Source of the DNA: Bombilactobacillus folatiphilus
GTDB lineage: Bacteria; Bacillota; Bacilli; Lactobacillales; Lactobacillaceae
Direction: 5' to 3'
Length of the DNA: 64,000 bases
Assembly (NCBI RefSeq): GCF_023380265.1
Contig: NZ_CP093366.1
Location: 434,001-498,000 of the forward strand
The position numbers and the translations under genes are program-made. This document shows, piece after piece, positions 1-8,859 of this stretch. The notes under the pieces are model-generated. The model did not search any database and was not told the origin of the DNA. It saw only the letters and a list, made by a program, of their open reading frames with translations. Within the stretch, counting starts at the first letter, position 1. Every line of letters begins with the position of its first letter.

Positions 1-37
1 TCCATGTTTTGGATTTTGTGGTAGTATATAATATTAT

Positions 38-111
<74 letters not shown>

Positions 112-114
112 TTT

Positions 115-188
115 GGTCCTATGGTGTAGTTGGTTATCACGCCTGCCTGTCACGCAGGAGATCACCGGTTCAAGTCCGGTTAGGACCG
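115..188 (+). tRNA. tRNA-Asp (GTC), copy 1
   Basis: Acceptor stem GGTCCTA/TAGGACC, anticodon stem CCTGC/GCAGG with anticodon GTC, discriminator G. No encoded CCA. It is only 3 bases from the upstream fMet gene, so both are surely processed from one transcript. The same gene recurs at 721-794. Confidence 0.97.
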
Positions 189-193
189 TTAAT

Positions 194-266
194 GGCTCGG
201 TAGCTCAGTCGGTAGAGCAATGGATTGAAGCTCCATGTGTCGGCAGTTCGATTCTGTCCCGCGCCA
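194..266 (+). tRNA. tRNA-Phe (GAA), copy 1, with acceptor-stem mismatch
   Basis: Anticodon GAA in the loop TTGAAGC. The acceptor strands GGCTCGG and CCGCGCC pair except at position 4-69, where T faces C. The other stems pair (one G-T in the T arm). The second copy at 800-872 carries the same mismatch. Confidence 0.95.
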
Positions 267-281
267 TTGATTAAAGACATT

Positions 282-352
282 GCGGGTGTAGTTTAGTGGT
301 AAAATCACAGCCTTCCAAGCTGTTGTCGCGAGTTCGATTCTCGTCACCCGCT
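282..352 (+). tRNA. tRNA-Gly (TCC)
   Basis: Acceptor GCGGGTG/CACCCGC, anticodon stem ACAGC/GCTGT, loop CTTCCAA with anticodon TCC, discriminator T. No encoded CCA. Confidence 0.96.
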
Positions 353-355
353 TAT

Positions 356-429
<74 letters not shown>

Positions 430-431
430 TT

Positions 432-519
432 GGAGAAGTACTCAAGTGGCTGAAGAGGCGCCCCTGCTAAGGGTGTAGGTCGCGTAAGCGGCGCGAGGGT
501 TCAAATCCCTCCTTCTCCG
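432..519 (+). tRNA. tRNA-Ser (GCT)
   Basis: Class II tRNA with a long variable arm (GTAGGTCGCGTAAGCGGCGC region). Acceptor GGAGAAG/CTTCTCC, anticodon GCT in loop CTGCTAA, discriminator G. Confidence 0.96.
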
Positions 520-538
520 TTGTTTTATATGTTTTCGT

Positions 539-626
539 GGAGGATTACCCAAGTGGCTTAAGGGAACGGTCTTGAAAACCGTCAGGCGTGTAATAGCGTG
601 CGTGGGTTCAAATCCCACATCCTCCT
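539..626 (+). tRNA. tRNA-Ser (TGA)
   Basis: Class II tRNA with a long variable arm. Acceptor GGAGGAT/ATCCTCC, anticodon stem ACGGT/ACCGT, anticodon TGA. No encoded CCA. Confidence 0.96.
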
Positions 627-643
627 TTTATGGATAATATTAT

Positions 644-717
<74 letters not shown>

Positions 718-720
718 TTT

Positions 721-794
721 GGTCCTATGGTGTAGTTGGTTATCACGCCTGCCTGTCACGCAGGAGATCACCGGTTCAAGTCCGGTTAGGACCG
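721..794 (+). tRNA. tRNA-Asp (GTC), copy 2
   Basis: Identical to the gene at 115-188; anticodon GTC. Part of the duplicated segment. Confidence 0.97.
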
Positions 795-799
795 TTAAT

Positions 800-872
800 G
801 GCTCGGTAGCTCAGTCGGTAGAGCAATGGATTGAAGCTCCATGTGTCGGCAGTTCGATTCTGTCCCGCGCCA
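800..872 (+). tRNA. tRNA-Phe (GAA), copy 2
   Basis: Identical to the gene at 194-266, with the same T4/C69 acceptor mismatch. It is the last gene of the duplicated segment. Confidence 0.95.
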
Positions 873-877
873 TTGAT

Positions 878-960
878 GGAAGGGTAGCGAAGTCTGGCTA
901 AACGCGGCGGACTGTAAATCCGCTCCTTCGGGTTCGGTGGTTCGAATCCACTCCCTTCCA
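878..960 (+). tRNA. tRNA-Tyr (GTA)
   Basis: Class II tRNA with an extended variable arm. Acceptor GGAAGGG/CCCTTCC, anticodon GTA in the stem GCGGA/TCCGC, discriminator A. Confidence 0.96.
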
Positions 961-968
961 TTAGTAAT

Positions 969-1039
969 AGGGATATAGTTCAATGGTAGAACAACGGTCT
1001 CCAAAACCGTCGATGTGGGTTCAACTCCTACTATCCCTG
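969..1039 (+). tRNA. tRNA-Trp (CCA)
   Basis: Acceptor AGGGATA/TATCCCT, anticodon stem ACGGT/ACCGT, anticodon CCA, discriminator G. Confidence 0.96.
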
Positions 1040-1048
1040 TTATATTAC

Positions 1049-1123
1049 GGCGGTATTGGTGAAGTTGGTTAACACACCGGTTTGTGGCACCGGCATACAT
1101 GAGTTCGAGTCTCATATACCGCC
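1049..1123 (+). tRNA. tRNA-His (GTG)
   Basis: Anticodon GTG in stem CCGGT/ACCGG. The extra 5' G (G-1, base 1049) pairs with C73, as expected for tRNA-His. Confidence 0.96.
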
Positions 1124-1129
1124 CTTTGA

Positions 1130-1201
1130 TGGGTTATAGCCAAGTGGTAAGGCAATGGACTTTGACTCCATTATGCGCTGGTTCGAATCCAGCTAACCCA
1201 A
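1130..1201 (+). tRNA. tRNA-Gln (TTG)
   Basis: Acceptor TGGGTTA/TAACCCA, anticodon stem ATGGA/TCCAT, anticodon TTG, discriminator A. A second Gln isoacceptor (CTG) lies alone at 49883-49955. Confidence 0.96.
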
Positions 1202-1208
1202 TTTATAT

Positions 1209-1279
<71 letters not shown>

Positions 1280-1310
1280 TTGGCTTTTGCCATATAATAA
1301 TAGTTATATT

Positions 1311-1395
1311 GCCGGTGTGGCGGAATTGGCAGACGCGCTGGATTCAAAATCCAGTTCCTGTTAAAGGAGTATCGGTTCGACCCCGATCACCGGTA
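1311..1395 (+). tRNA. tRNA-Leu (CAA)
   Basis: Class II tRNA with a long variable arm. Acceptor GCCGGTG/CACCGGT, closed by G1-T72. Anticodon stem CTGGA/TCCAG, anticodon CAA, discriminator A. Last tRNA of the cluster. Confidence 0.96.
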
Positions 1396-1435
1396 TTAAA
1401 GTGTTAAATTAGTTGACTGACTTTTTTTGATTGTT

Positions 1436-1482
1436 GCTCTTAAATTCAATATAAACAATATTGAATTTAAGAGCTTTTTTTG
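1436..1482 (+). terminator. Rho-independent terminator of the tRNA cluster
   Basis: A 17-bp perfect stem (1436-1452 with 1458-1474), a 5-base loop and a run of T. It follows tRNA-Leu directly. Confidence 0.92.
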
Positions 1483-1840
1483 TCTGTAAGTAGTAAAAAG
1501 TTGTTTTATTTTACACTACGATCTGTGACTGCTTAGGCGACTAATTGCTTAATTTCTTGGGAAAATGTTTTTAATAACTTTAGTAATTATTTTCTGGATT
1601 TTATTTTTTGCTTGTATAAAATTTAAAGGACTATTTAATATTTATAAATAAGTATAATGATGATAAATGGTGTTAGTTAAGAATAGAAAAATCCGTAATC
1701 TTAGCTATTTTTGTAAAAAATTTAAAAAACTAATTTATGTTTGTTTAAAATATTTTCTTTTGGTGCATAATTTATATTTAGAAACTAAAGGTGGTATTTA
1801 TAATGAATGGTTTTTATGATTAAAAAAAGTTTCCAAATAT

Positions 1841-2368
1841 AATATTAAAATATTTCTGTTAAATTTCCCCAAAATGATTAACCGTTGTTACAGGTGTGGC
1901 TGGTTCTGGTAAAAATACCTTAATTGATTTTTTTAAAGAAAAAAAAGAAAAATATGTTAGTATAGTTGTGCTTAATCTCTATATTGCAGAGGCAGTTAAA
2001 TGTTAATCTTGGTTATATTAAATTAGTCCAAAGTCTTGATACTTTTTCTGGTGGCGAGTTACAAAACGTTAAATTAGCTAAAGTTTTATTGCAAGGTCAC
2101 ATGAATCTTTTAGTTTTAGACGAACCAACTAGTGGTTTACATGAGGCAAATATCTAAAATTTGATTGATTTGTTAAAGAGATTAATTAAAGAACAAAAAT
2201 GAACTGTTATCGTGATTTAACATAATATTAGAGTTATGGATCAAGCAGATTGGATAGTTGATATGGGACCTTTGGCAGGAAAAAAAGGTGGTAAATTACT
2301 CCGTATACGTTAGTACAACAAAATAATACTTTAACCCCTAAAGCAATAAGTCATTACTTTAATGTCTA
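1841..2368 (+). pseudogene. Remnant of a UvrA-like ABC ATPase (C-terminal part)
   Basis: Translation in shifting frames recovers the C-terminal nucleotide-binding domain of a UvrA-family protein. It contains a Walker A region reading VTGVAGSGKN (from 1887), then FSGGELQ (signature), LLVLDEPTSGLH (Walker B), then HNIRVMDQADWIVDMGP and a final stop at 2366-2368. The frame changes between the Walker A part and the part from 1966. At least two in-frame stops (TGA at about 2200, TAA at about 2218) and the TAA near 2156 break it, and the N-terminal half is missing. It probably derives from a short UvrA paralogue rather than the excinuclease subunit itself. Surrounding DNA is very AT-rich and has no intact gene. 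Confidence 0.8.
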
Positions 2369-2408
2369 AAAGACTGTAAGGGTTGTTCTAATTGATGAGA
2401 TCACTTTT

Positions 2409-2965
2409 TTAATATTTATTATCCGTTTGATTTGATGTTTCTTGCAGTTTATTAATTCTATAATTTTCAGCATCTGTCTGTGTTTTTGTTGCCTGAGCCT
2501 GAGTTTTGGATGTTTCAATCAGAGCTTTGTTTTTTAGCATCATTTGTCAGTCGAATAAATTCTGCTTTACCTTCGACTTTAGTAATTGCTACTACACGTT
2601 CTCAATTTACTTATTAATAGATCGTTGAATTTCAGCAGAAGGTACTAATTCATCAATATTTATTCGCTCAACGTTAATACCATAAATATTTGTTAAGTCA
2701 CTAATGGCGATTGCTAGGTCAGCATTAATTTTGGCTGTGGAGACTAAAGCTTCGTTAAGATCTATGCGACCGATAATATCACGTAAATATCCACGTACCA
2801 ATTGTGACATTGATTCTACAGAATCTGTATTGTTATAACAATATTTAACGCATCAGTAATATGAAAATTTAAGGTTACAGAAGTAGAAAATTCAGCATTG
2901 TCTCGGGTGATGATGGAATAGTGTGGTAACTCTAGTGGTTGCATGGCTAAATTGACAGAGATAAT
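2409..2965 (-). pseudogene. Remnant of an SPFH/stomatin-like (band 7) membrane protein
   Basis: On the minus strand the translation reads SVNLAMQPLELPHYSIITRDN, then with a frameshift near 2845 KYCYNNTDSVESMSQLVRGY, then INVERINIDELVPSAEIQ. After further frame changes it ends in a Gln/Thr-rich tail with a stop at 2409-2411. This is the band-7 core and C-terminus of a slipin/stomatin-type protein. The membrane-anchoring N-terminus is not recognisable. The longest open piece is 2607-2810. It converges on the UvrA-like remnant and is clearly non-functional. Confidence 0.78.
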
Positions 2966-3286
2966 TTTCCTTATTTCTTAACAGTACAAGTTGTTAAAAT
3001 ATTTCCTGTTATATTAGTAATTGTCTTGGATGTAATAGTTTCATTATTTTCTACAAAATAACAATAATAAATTCCATTAACTATTGCTAAACCACTTGTC
3101 GGCAAAGTATTTTGTATAGAATAACTTTATTAATAATCAATCTATTTTCTAATGTGGGAATATTTGCTAAATCATTATTAATATTTTTTTACACACTTTG
3201 AATGACTAATTGATTTCGTTTTTATCATCTCTTTTGATATTAAGATGAATATAATCTATTTTTTGGAATATACCAATACTGATAAA
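2966..3286. other. AT-rich non-coding stretch
   Basis: No credible open frame. It may hold the unrecognisable N-terminal part of the SPFH remnant on the minus strand, but no band-7 motif can be read in it. Confidence 0.5.
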
Positions 3287-3289
3287 AAG

Positions 3290-3318
3290 TTGACATACTT
3301 TTGATGGTTATTTATCAT
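3290..3318 (+). promoter_or_regulatory. glmS promoter
   Basis: TTGACA at 3290-3295, a 17-base spacer and TATCAT at 3313-3318. This leaves a leader of about 60 bases before the glmS start, too short for a glmS ribozyme. Confidence 0.75.
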
Positions 3319-3386
3319 ATCAACCGTCAACAAACTTTTTAAAAATTATTATGGGACTATACCAATTTTTTGGAGGATAAAATAGT

Positions 3387-5198
3387 ATGTGTGGAATTGT
3401 GGGCGTTGCCGGTAATATTTGCGCAACGACAATCTTGTTAGATGGTTTGGAAAAGCTGGAATATCGTGGTTATGATTCTTCTGGTATTTATGTTACTAAT
3501 GGCGAAAATGGTTTTTTATGTAAGCGACAGGGAAAAATTGCGAATTTACGTGAAGCTGTGGGAAAAAAGCAGCACGGAACAACAGGAATTGGACATACAA
3601 GGTGGGCCACGCACGGAGCACCGTCACAAGAGAACGCGCATCCGCAGGTTTCAGATAGTCAACGCTTTTATTTGGTTCATAATGGTGTGATTACTAATGC
3701 TGAAGATTTAAAAGAACGTTATTTAAAGCATATTACGTTTACAAGTCAGACTGATACGGAAGTAATTGTGCAACTGATTGCATATTTTGTAGAGCAGAAA
3801 CAATTAACTACATTGCGGTCACTACAAGCAGTAATCTCACTATTAGAAGGTTCTTATGCAATAGCAATGATGGATCGCCGAATACCTGAGCAAATCTTTA
3901 TTGCTAAAAACAAAAGTCCATTACTGATTGGGTTAGGTGATGATGCTAATTATTTATGTTCCGATGCTTTAGCTATGTTGCCACAAACACAGATATTTAT
4001 GGAAATTAAGGATGGTGAAACTGGTATCATTTCATCGAATGAAGTAAAATTATTTGATGAAGAAAATAAAGCGATTAATAGGTCTACCTATCAGGTTAAG
4101 ATTGATGCAAATGACTTATCTAAGGGTGCTTATGACAGTTATATGTTAAAAGAAATAGATGAGCAACCAGCAGTTTTACGACGGATTATTCAAACTTATA
4201 CTAATATTAATGGTGATATTAATATGTCATCAGAATTAATAGAACGATTAATTCAAAGTGATCGACTCTATATTGTCGCAGCGGGGACCAGTTATCATGC
4301 TGGATTAATTGGCAAAAGTTTATTCGAGCAATTAACAGACATACCTGTTGAGGTCGTTTTAGCAAGTGAATTTGGTTATCATTTACCGAAGTTATCTGCG
4401 CATCCATTCTTTTTGTTTTTGAGTCAAAGTGGTGAAACGGCTGATAGTCGCCAAGTATTAGTTAAAATTAAAAAACAGAATTACCCATCTTTAACTATTA
4501 CTAATGTTGCAGATTCCACGTTATCGCGTGAAGCTGATTATACATTATTATTACATGCTGGTCCTGAAATTGCTGTGGCCTCCACGAAAGCTTATACGGC
4601 GCAAATTGCTGTGGAATCACTTTTAGCTAAATTTTTGGGAACAGCTAAAAAAATAGAGGCGGCACGACAATTTGATGTACGTCAGGAATTGTCGTTAGCT
4701 GCCACTGGGATGCAAAGTATGATTGATGAAAAAGATTACATTTCAAAATTAGCTAAAAAATATTTTTACAATCAAAGGACAGCCTTTTTTATTGGTCGTG
4801 GGAACGGTTATTATTTATCACTAGAAGCGGCGCTGAAGTTAAAAGAAGTTTCATATTTACATGCCGAAGGATTTGCTGCTGGAGAGTTGAAGCATGGTAC
4901 AATTGCCTTGATTGAACAAGATACACCTGTTGTGGCCTTTGTCACCGAAGCAAAAACAGCTGACCATACTAGAAGTAATGTTCAAGAAGTATTAAGTCGT
5001 GGTGCCAAAGTGTTAATTATTAGTCAGGAAAATCTAGTACATCCAAATGATCAATTAACTTTTCCAGTGATTAGCGAATTGTTAAATCCGTTAGTAGCTA
5101 TCATACCGACACAACTATTTGCTTATTTTACGGCCAAGGCTCGAGGAAATAATGTTGATCAACCACGTAATTTAGCTAAAAGTGTTACCGTAGAATAA
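3387..5198 (+). CDS. glmS: Glutamine-fructose-6-phosphate aminotransferase (isomerizing)
   Basis: Makes glucosamine-6-phosphate from fructose-6-phosphate and glutamine, the first step to UDP-GlcNAc for peptidoglycan and teichoic acids; cytoplasmic. The 603-residue product is full length. It begins MCGIVG, so Cys2 becomes the N-terminal nucleophile of the glutaminase domain, which also has GHTRWATHG near residue 75. Two SIS sugar-isomerase domains follow (SQSGETADS and the SLEAALKLKE region), and the C-terminus ends in the typical NVDQPRNLAKSVTVE. GGAGG at 3372-3376 supports the ATG. It is monocistronic, with its own promoter, and no glmS ribozyme can fit upstream. Confidence 0.97.
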   Translation: MCGIVGVAGNICATTILLDGLEKLEYRGYDSSGIYVTNGENGFLCKRQGKIANLREAVGKKQHGTTGIGHTRWATHGAPSQENAHPQVSDSQRFYLVHNGVITNAEDLKERYLKHITFTSQTDTEVIVQLIAYFVEQKQLTTLRSLQAVISLLEGSYAIAMMDRRIPEQIFIAKNKSPLLIGLGDDANYLCSDALAMLPQTQIFMEIKDGETGIISSNEVKLFDEENKAINRSTYQVKIDANDLSKGAYDSYMLKEIDEQPAVLRRIIQTYTNINGDINMSSELIERLIQSDRLYIVAAGTSYHAGLIGKSLFEQLTDIPVEVVLASEFGYHLPKLSAHPFFLFLSQSGETADSRQVLVKIKKQNYPSLTITNVADSTLSREADYTLLLHAGPEIAVASTKAYTAQIAVESLLAKFLGTAKKIEAARQFDVRQELSLAATGMQSMIDEKDYISKLAKKYFYNQRTAFFIGRGNGYYLSLEAALKLKEVSYLHAEGFAAGELKHGTIALIEQDTPVVAFVTEAKTADHTRSNVQEVLSRGAKVLIISQENLVHPNDQLTFPVISELLNPLVAIIPTQLFAYFTAKARGNNVDQPRNLAKSVTVE

Positions 5199-5228
5199 TA
5201 AAGAATAGAAATGTGGGTGAAATAAAGA

Positions 5229-5256
5229 TTGAAGTAGGCGTGTTTTTTGGTATAAT
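5229..5256 (+). promoter_or_regulatory. Promoter of the YebC-family gene
   Basis: TTGAAG at 5229-5234, 16 bases, TATAAT at 5251-5256, about 50 bases upstream of the start codon. Confidence 0.65.
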
Positions 5257-5305
5257 TAAAAATAGTTTTGTCTACCAATACTAATCGGAAAGAAGGAGTA
5301 AGCAT

Positions 5306-6028
5306 ATGTCAGGACATTCTAAATGGCATAATATTCAGGGTCGTAAAAACGCTCAGGATGCAAAACGTGGTAAAATTTTTCAAAAGCTTTCACGTGAAAT
5401 ATACATGGCAGCAAAGGGTGGTGATCCTGACCCTGCGAACAACGCTTCTTTACGTTTGGTGATGGATAAGGCACGTGCTGCTAATATGCCAAAAGATAAT
5501 ATTAAACGGGCTATTGAAAAGGCATCTGGTGCTGGTGGGGCTAATTATGAGGAAATTACTTATGAAGGCTATGCACCAGGTGGTGTAGCAGTGTTAATCA
5601 ATACACTAACTGATAATAAAAATCGGACCGCGACTTCTGTGAAAGTTGCTGTGACACGTAATGGCGGTAGCATGGGTTCTGCTGGCTCAGTAGCTTATTT
5701 ATTTGATCGTAAAGGGTACATTGTAATTGATCGGTCCACTACGGATGCAGATGAAGATAAAATGCTGGAAGATCTGATGGAAGCTGGCGCTGATGATTTA
5801 GAAGTTAGTGATGAGTATTTTGAAATTTATACTGATGCTAAAAGTTTTACACAAGTACGTGATGCATTAGAAAAGATTGGTTATCAATTAACTAATGCGT
5901 CTTTAACAATGATTCCTCAAAATACAGTTCCTGTTCCTGAAGATAAAAAGGAGCAGTTTGAACACATGATTGAACAATTAGAAGACGATGATGATGTGTC
6001 TGAGGTCTTTACAGCTGCGGCAGAATAA
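5306..6028 (+). CDS. YebC/PmpR-family transcription/translation regulator
   Basis: 240 residues, the normal family length. The start [21 protein letters not shown] is the family signature, followed by the alpha/beta core ([28 protein letters not shown]). The acidic C-terminus ([15 protein letters not shown]) is also typical. Family members act as regulators, and some relieve ribosome stalling; which role applies here cannot be read from sequence. An AAGGAG-type ribosome site precedes the ATG. Own promoter and terminator, so a single-gene unit between glmS and the competence operon. Confidence 0.95.
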   Translation: MSGHSKWHNIQGRKNAQDAKRGKIFQKLSREIYMAAKGGDPDPANNASLRLVMDKARAANMPKDNIKRAIEKASGAGGANYEEITYEGYAPGGVAVLINTLTDNKNRTATSVKVAVTRNGGSMGSAGSVAYLFDRKGYIVIDRSTTDADEDKMLEDLMEAGADDLEVSDEYFEIYTDAKSFTQVRDALEKIGYQLTNASLTMIPQNTVPVPEDKKEQFEHMIEQLEDDDDVSEVFTAAAE

Positions 6029-6040
6029 TACAATTGATAA

Positions 6041-6078
6041 TGCTTAGATTATGTCTTTATATAATCTAAGCATTTTTA
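6041..6078 (+). terminator. Terminator after the YebC-family gene
   Basis: Perfect 12-bp stem (6041-6052 with 6061-6072) followed by TTTTT. Confidence 0.88.
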
Positions 6079-6090
6079 TTTTAAATAAAT

Positions 6091-6126
6091 AAAAAAACTT
6101 TTTCCTATTTGGAAAAAGTTTTTTGC
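6091..6126. terminator. AT-rich hairpin with A and T tracts, possible bidirectional terminator
   Basis: A-tract, ACTTTTTCC arm, 5-base loop, GGAAAAAGT arm and T-tract. It lies between the YebC terminator and comGA. Confidence 0.55.
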
Positions 6127-6166
6127 TTTTTTCGGGTACTTTAATATAGAGGAGGGATTAAAAGCA

Positions 6167-7138
6167 ATGCAACCAGAAACATATACTCAGCAATTATTGG
6201 AATTTGCATGTCAACGAGAAGTTTCGGATATCTTTTTTCTGCCACATGAACAAAATGTGACTATAAAAATGCGTGAAATTGATGGTTTACATGAGTATCA
6301 AACTTTAAATGTCGCTTTTGCGCAAGGAGTTATTAATTATTTAAAATTCACCTCGGATATGGATATTAGTGAGCATCGTCGTCCACAAATTGGTGCGCGC
6401 TCTTTTTCCTATCAACAGCAACGATTTAATTTGCGATTATCGTCTGTAGGTAATTTTTCTAACCAAGAATCTTTAGTAGTGCGACTGTTATATCCGTTGA
6501 AGAATTTGACAGAAACTAACGATCCTAATGAAGATTGGCAACAAGTAATGAATCATCGGGGCTTAATTTTATTTAGTGGTCCAACAGGATCTGGAAAAAC
6601 AACCTCAATGTATCAGTTAACTAAAAAATATGCTGCGGACAAAATCGTATTGACGATCGAAGATCCAATTGAAATTATTGAGCCGAATTTTTTGCAAATT
6701 CAAGTCAATAAGCAGGCGCAAATGAGTTATGCAGAGTTAATTCGTGCGTCACTGCGACATCGTCCGGATATTTTAATTTTAGGTGAAATTCGTGATGAAG
6801 ATACAGCTCGAATGGCTTTAAGAGCGGCATTAAGCGGTCATTTGGTTTTGTCTACAGTTCATGCTAGAAATAAGTATGCTGTGATTGGCCGAATGATGGA
6901 ATTAGGAATTAGTCAAAGTGAAATGCACTCTGTGTTAAATTGTGTGGTGTATCAACGATTAGTTCCGTTAGTTAACCATCAAGTTAAAGCTTATCAAGAT
7001 GTTTTGATGCATGAAGATTTGACTAAAGCGATCCAAATTCCTCAAACAAACTTTGAGAATTGGCAACAAATGTTGAAGAATGACTGGAAAAAAGGACTCA
7101 TTAATGAACAAACTTATCAAGAATTACAGACAGGATAA
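6167..7138 (+). CDS. comGA: Competence pseudopilus assembly ATPase ComGA
   Basis: GspE/PilB-type secretion ATPase that powers assembly of the competence pseudopilus at the inner face of the membrane. 323 residues, as usual for the short Gram-positive ComGA that lacks the long N-terminal domain. Walker A is GPTGSGKTT at about 138-146, the Asp-box region follows (VLTIEDPIE), then the Walker B region (DILILGEIRDEDTA) and a His-box-like region (LSTVHARN). GAGGAGGG precedes the ATG. First gene of a compact operon through comGG. I see no clear sigma-70 promoter or ComX-type box upstream, which fits competence-specific control. Confidence 0.95.
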   Translation: MQPETYTQQLLEFACQREVSDIFFLPHEQNVTIKMREIDGLHEYQTLNVAFAQGVINYLKFTSDMDISEHRRPQIGARSFSYQQQRFNLRLSSVGNFSNQESLVVRLLYPLKNLTETNDPNEDWQQVMNHRGLILFSGPTGSGKTTSMYQLTKKYAADKIVLTIEDPIEIIEPNFLQIQVNKQAQMSYAELIRASLRHRPDILILGEIRDEDTARMALRAALSGHLVLSTVHARNKYAVIGRMMELGISQSEMHSVLNCVVYQRLVPLVNHQVKAYQDVLMHEDLTKAIQIPQTNFENWQQMLKNDWKKGLINEQTYQELQTG

Positions 7139-8105
7139 ATTAACCACACAACAACAAGCTGATTTTTTATCTACTTTAGCTAAATTAGTTCGTAATGGTT
7201 TTTCTATTGAGGTAGCGCTAATCTCACTCAAATTAATTTATCCTCAACAAGAAGTAATACTAAATCAAGTTTTAGCACAGCTAAATTCAGGTCAGACATT
7301 AGCGCAAGCTTTGATTAAGACGGGATTATCGAAAACTATCATTAGTCAAATTACGATTGCTGATGTTCATGGAAATTTGGTTCGTTGCTTAGAAGAAAAT
7401 GCGGCAACGTTAGTGTTACGTCAGAAAAACAAACAGAAAATCTTAAATTTATTGGCGTACCCTTGTTTTTTATTAATTAGTTTAATTACATTGCTTATTT
7501 TTTTAAAAGTAGAGTTGGCACAACAGCTCCCTAAAGTCAATTTTTCATTGTGGACTAAAATTGCGATAATTTTATTTGGTTTGTTTGTTTTTGTTTTTTT
7601 GTTAACAGAGGTCATTCGTTTAAGGCGATTAAGTGAACTACAACAGGTCATGAGAAAAATGAAATGGCCCTTTATCGGCGCTATTTATGGTAATTATTAT
7701 CAATATTTAATTTTATCAGCTTTGTCTACATTTTTAAAAAGTGGTCTATCTTTAAAAGAAATTATAATTGCCGCCCAAAAATTAACGCCAGGATCGGTGC
7801 AATATGATTTGGCCCAGGTTATACAGCGACAGCTATTGGCAGGTTACTCGTTAGGCGATATCGTTAGAGCAAATAAATTATTGTCACCAGAGGTTGAAGT
7901 GGCAGTTAATTTGGGACATGAACCATTGCAATTGGCTATCGAATTACAAACAATAGCTGAATTAAAGCACCAACAGGTTCAACAGAAAATTCAACGATTA
8001 ATTAATCAAATTCAACCGATCTTCTTTATTATTGTGGCGGTTATGATTTTAGGAACTTATTTAAGTATATTATTGCCGATTTATTCAATGATGAAAGGAT
8101 TATAA
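7104..8105 (+). CDS. comGB: Competence pseudopilus membrane platform protein ComGB
   Basis: PilC/GspF-type polytopic membrane protein that anchors the pseudopilus motor. It has two repeated T2SSF-like halves, with hydrophobic segments near residues 115-135, 150-170 and at the C-terminus (IIVAVMILGTYLSILLPIY). The frame is open from 7080, but AAAGGA at about 7091 favours the ATG at 7104, giving 333 residues and an overlap of 35 bases with comGA. Overlap suggests translational coupling. Confidence 0.92.
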   Translation: MNKLIKNYRQDKLTTQQQADFLSTLAKLVRNGFSIEVALISLKLIYPQQEVILNQVLAQLNSGQTLAQALIKTGLSKTIISQITIADVHGNLVRCLEENAATLVLRQKNKQKILNLLAYPCFLLISLITLLIFLKVELAQQLPKVNFSLWTKIAIILFGLFVFVFLLTEVIRLRRLSELQQVMRKMKWPFIGAIYGNYYQYLILSALSTFLKSGLSLKEIIIAAQKLTPGSVQYDLAQVIQRQLLAGYSLGDIVRANKLLSPEVEVAVNLGHEPLQLAIELQTIAELKHQQVQQKIQRLINQIQPIFFIIVAVMILGTYLSILLPIYSMMKGL

Positions 8106-8108
8106 ATT

Positions 8109-8420
8109 ATGTCAAAATTAAAACTGAAAAATCACGGGGCCTTTACTTTGATCGAAATGGTGATAGTGTTATTCATCATTTCGCTGTTATTATTAATTAT
8201 TATACCTAATATTAATACTCAAAAACATTCAGCTCAAAGCAAAACGGACGCTGCTTTTCAATCGACTTTACAAACACAAGTTGATATGTACGATAATGAT
8301 GATGCCGTAAGTTGGGACCAATTAGAAAAAGATAACTATTTGTCTGCATCGCAAACAAAAAAAGCCAAAAGTGAGGGGTACACTATTCACGATGGAACTG
8401 TTGTCGGTCCTAAGAAATAA
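8109..8420 (+). CDS. comGC: Major competence pseudopilin ComGC
   Basis: Class-III prepilin. A short basic leader ends in HG, followed by AFTLIEMVIVLFIISLLLLIIIP, i.e. the peptidase cleavage site with Glu5 and the hydrophobic N-terminal helix. 103 residues, normal for ComGC, which forms the shaft of the transformation pseudopilus. It starts 3 bases after comGB and overlaps comGD. Confidence 0.95.
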   Translation: MSKLKLKNHGAFTLIEMVIVLFIISLLLLIIIPNINTQKHSAQSKTDAAFQSTLQTQVDMYDNDDAVSWDQLEKDNYLSASQTKKAKSEGYTIHDGTVVGPKK

Positions 8421-8859
8421 GCATGCGGCATTTACTTTAATTGAGGCTGTTATTAGTTTGGGAATTATTTGTACGATTTTGTTATTACCAGCCAACGATT
8501 ATCGAAAACAACAGATTAATCAACAAGAAAAATTGGCTTTAACACAGTTTGAATATTATTGGCGTGAATCTTTAAAAGTGGCTTTTTTGAATCAAAAGCC
8601 GTGTACGATTGTGATAAATAATACAGAACATAAAATTTATTATGAATCTGCTAGTTTTACCTCAGGGCGCATTGTCCAAAACTTGCCTAAGACAATGACT
8701 TCTGATTTTAATACTAATCAAGGGCGGAGTTTAGAATTCAAAATTTCAGGTAAAGGAACTGTTTCGCCAGCCTCTATTTATTTTTATACTACGAAAAAAA
8801 GATATAAATATACTATTCAAATGTTATGGGGGCAACTAATTGCACAAAAATCAACATAA
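8392..8859 (+). CDS. comGD: Minor pseudopilin ComGD
   Basis: N-terminus MELLSVLRNKHA followed by AFTLIEAVISLG, a prepilin cleavage site and helix. Position and motif identify ComGD. The frame is open from a GTG at 8371; the ATG at 8392 puts a 12-residue leader before the cleavage site. GAGGGG lies at 8374-8378. Overlaps the end of comGC in another frame. Confidence 0.9.
   Translation: MELLSVLRNKHAAFTLIEAVISLGIICTILLLPANDYRKQQINQQEKLALTQFEYYWRESLKVAFLNQKPCTIVINNTEHKIYYESASFTSGRIVQNLPKTMTSDFNTNQGRSLEFKISGKGTVSPASIYFYTTKKRYKYTIQMLWGQLIAQKST

Noticed and set aside
776-1115. Open frames on both strands across the tRNA cluster
   Set aside because: They run through highly structured tRNA genes, have no ribosome sites and recur only because the tRNA block is duplicated.
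8371-8391. GTG 8371 as the start of comGD
   Set aside because: The ATG at 8392 gives a normal prepilin leader length. The GTG would lengthen the leader, although the GAGGGG site between them leaves some doubt.
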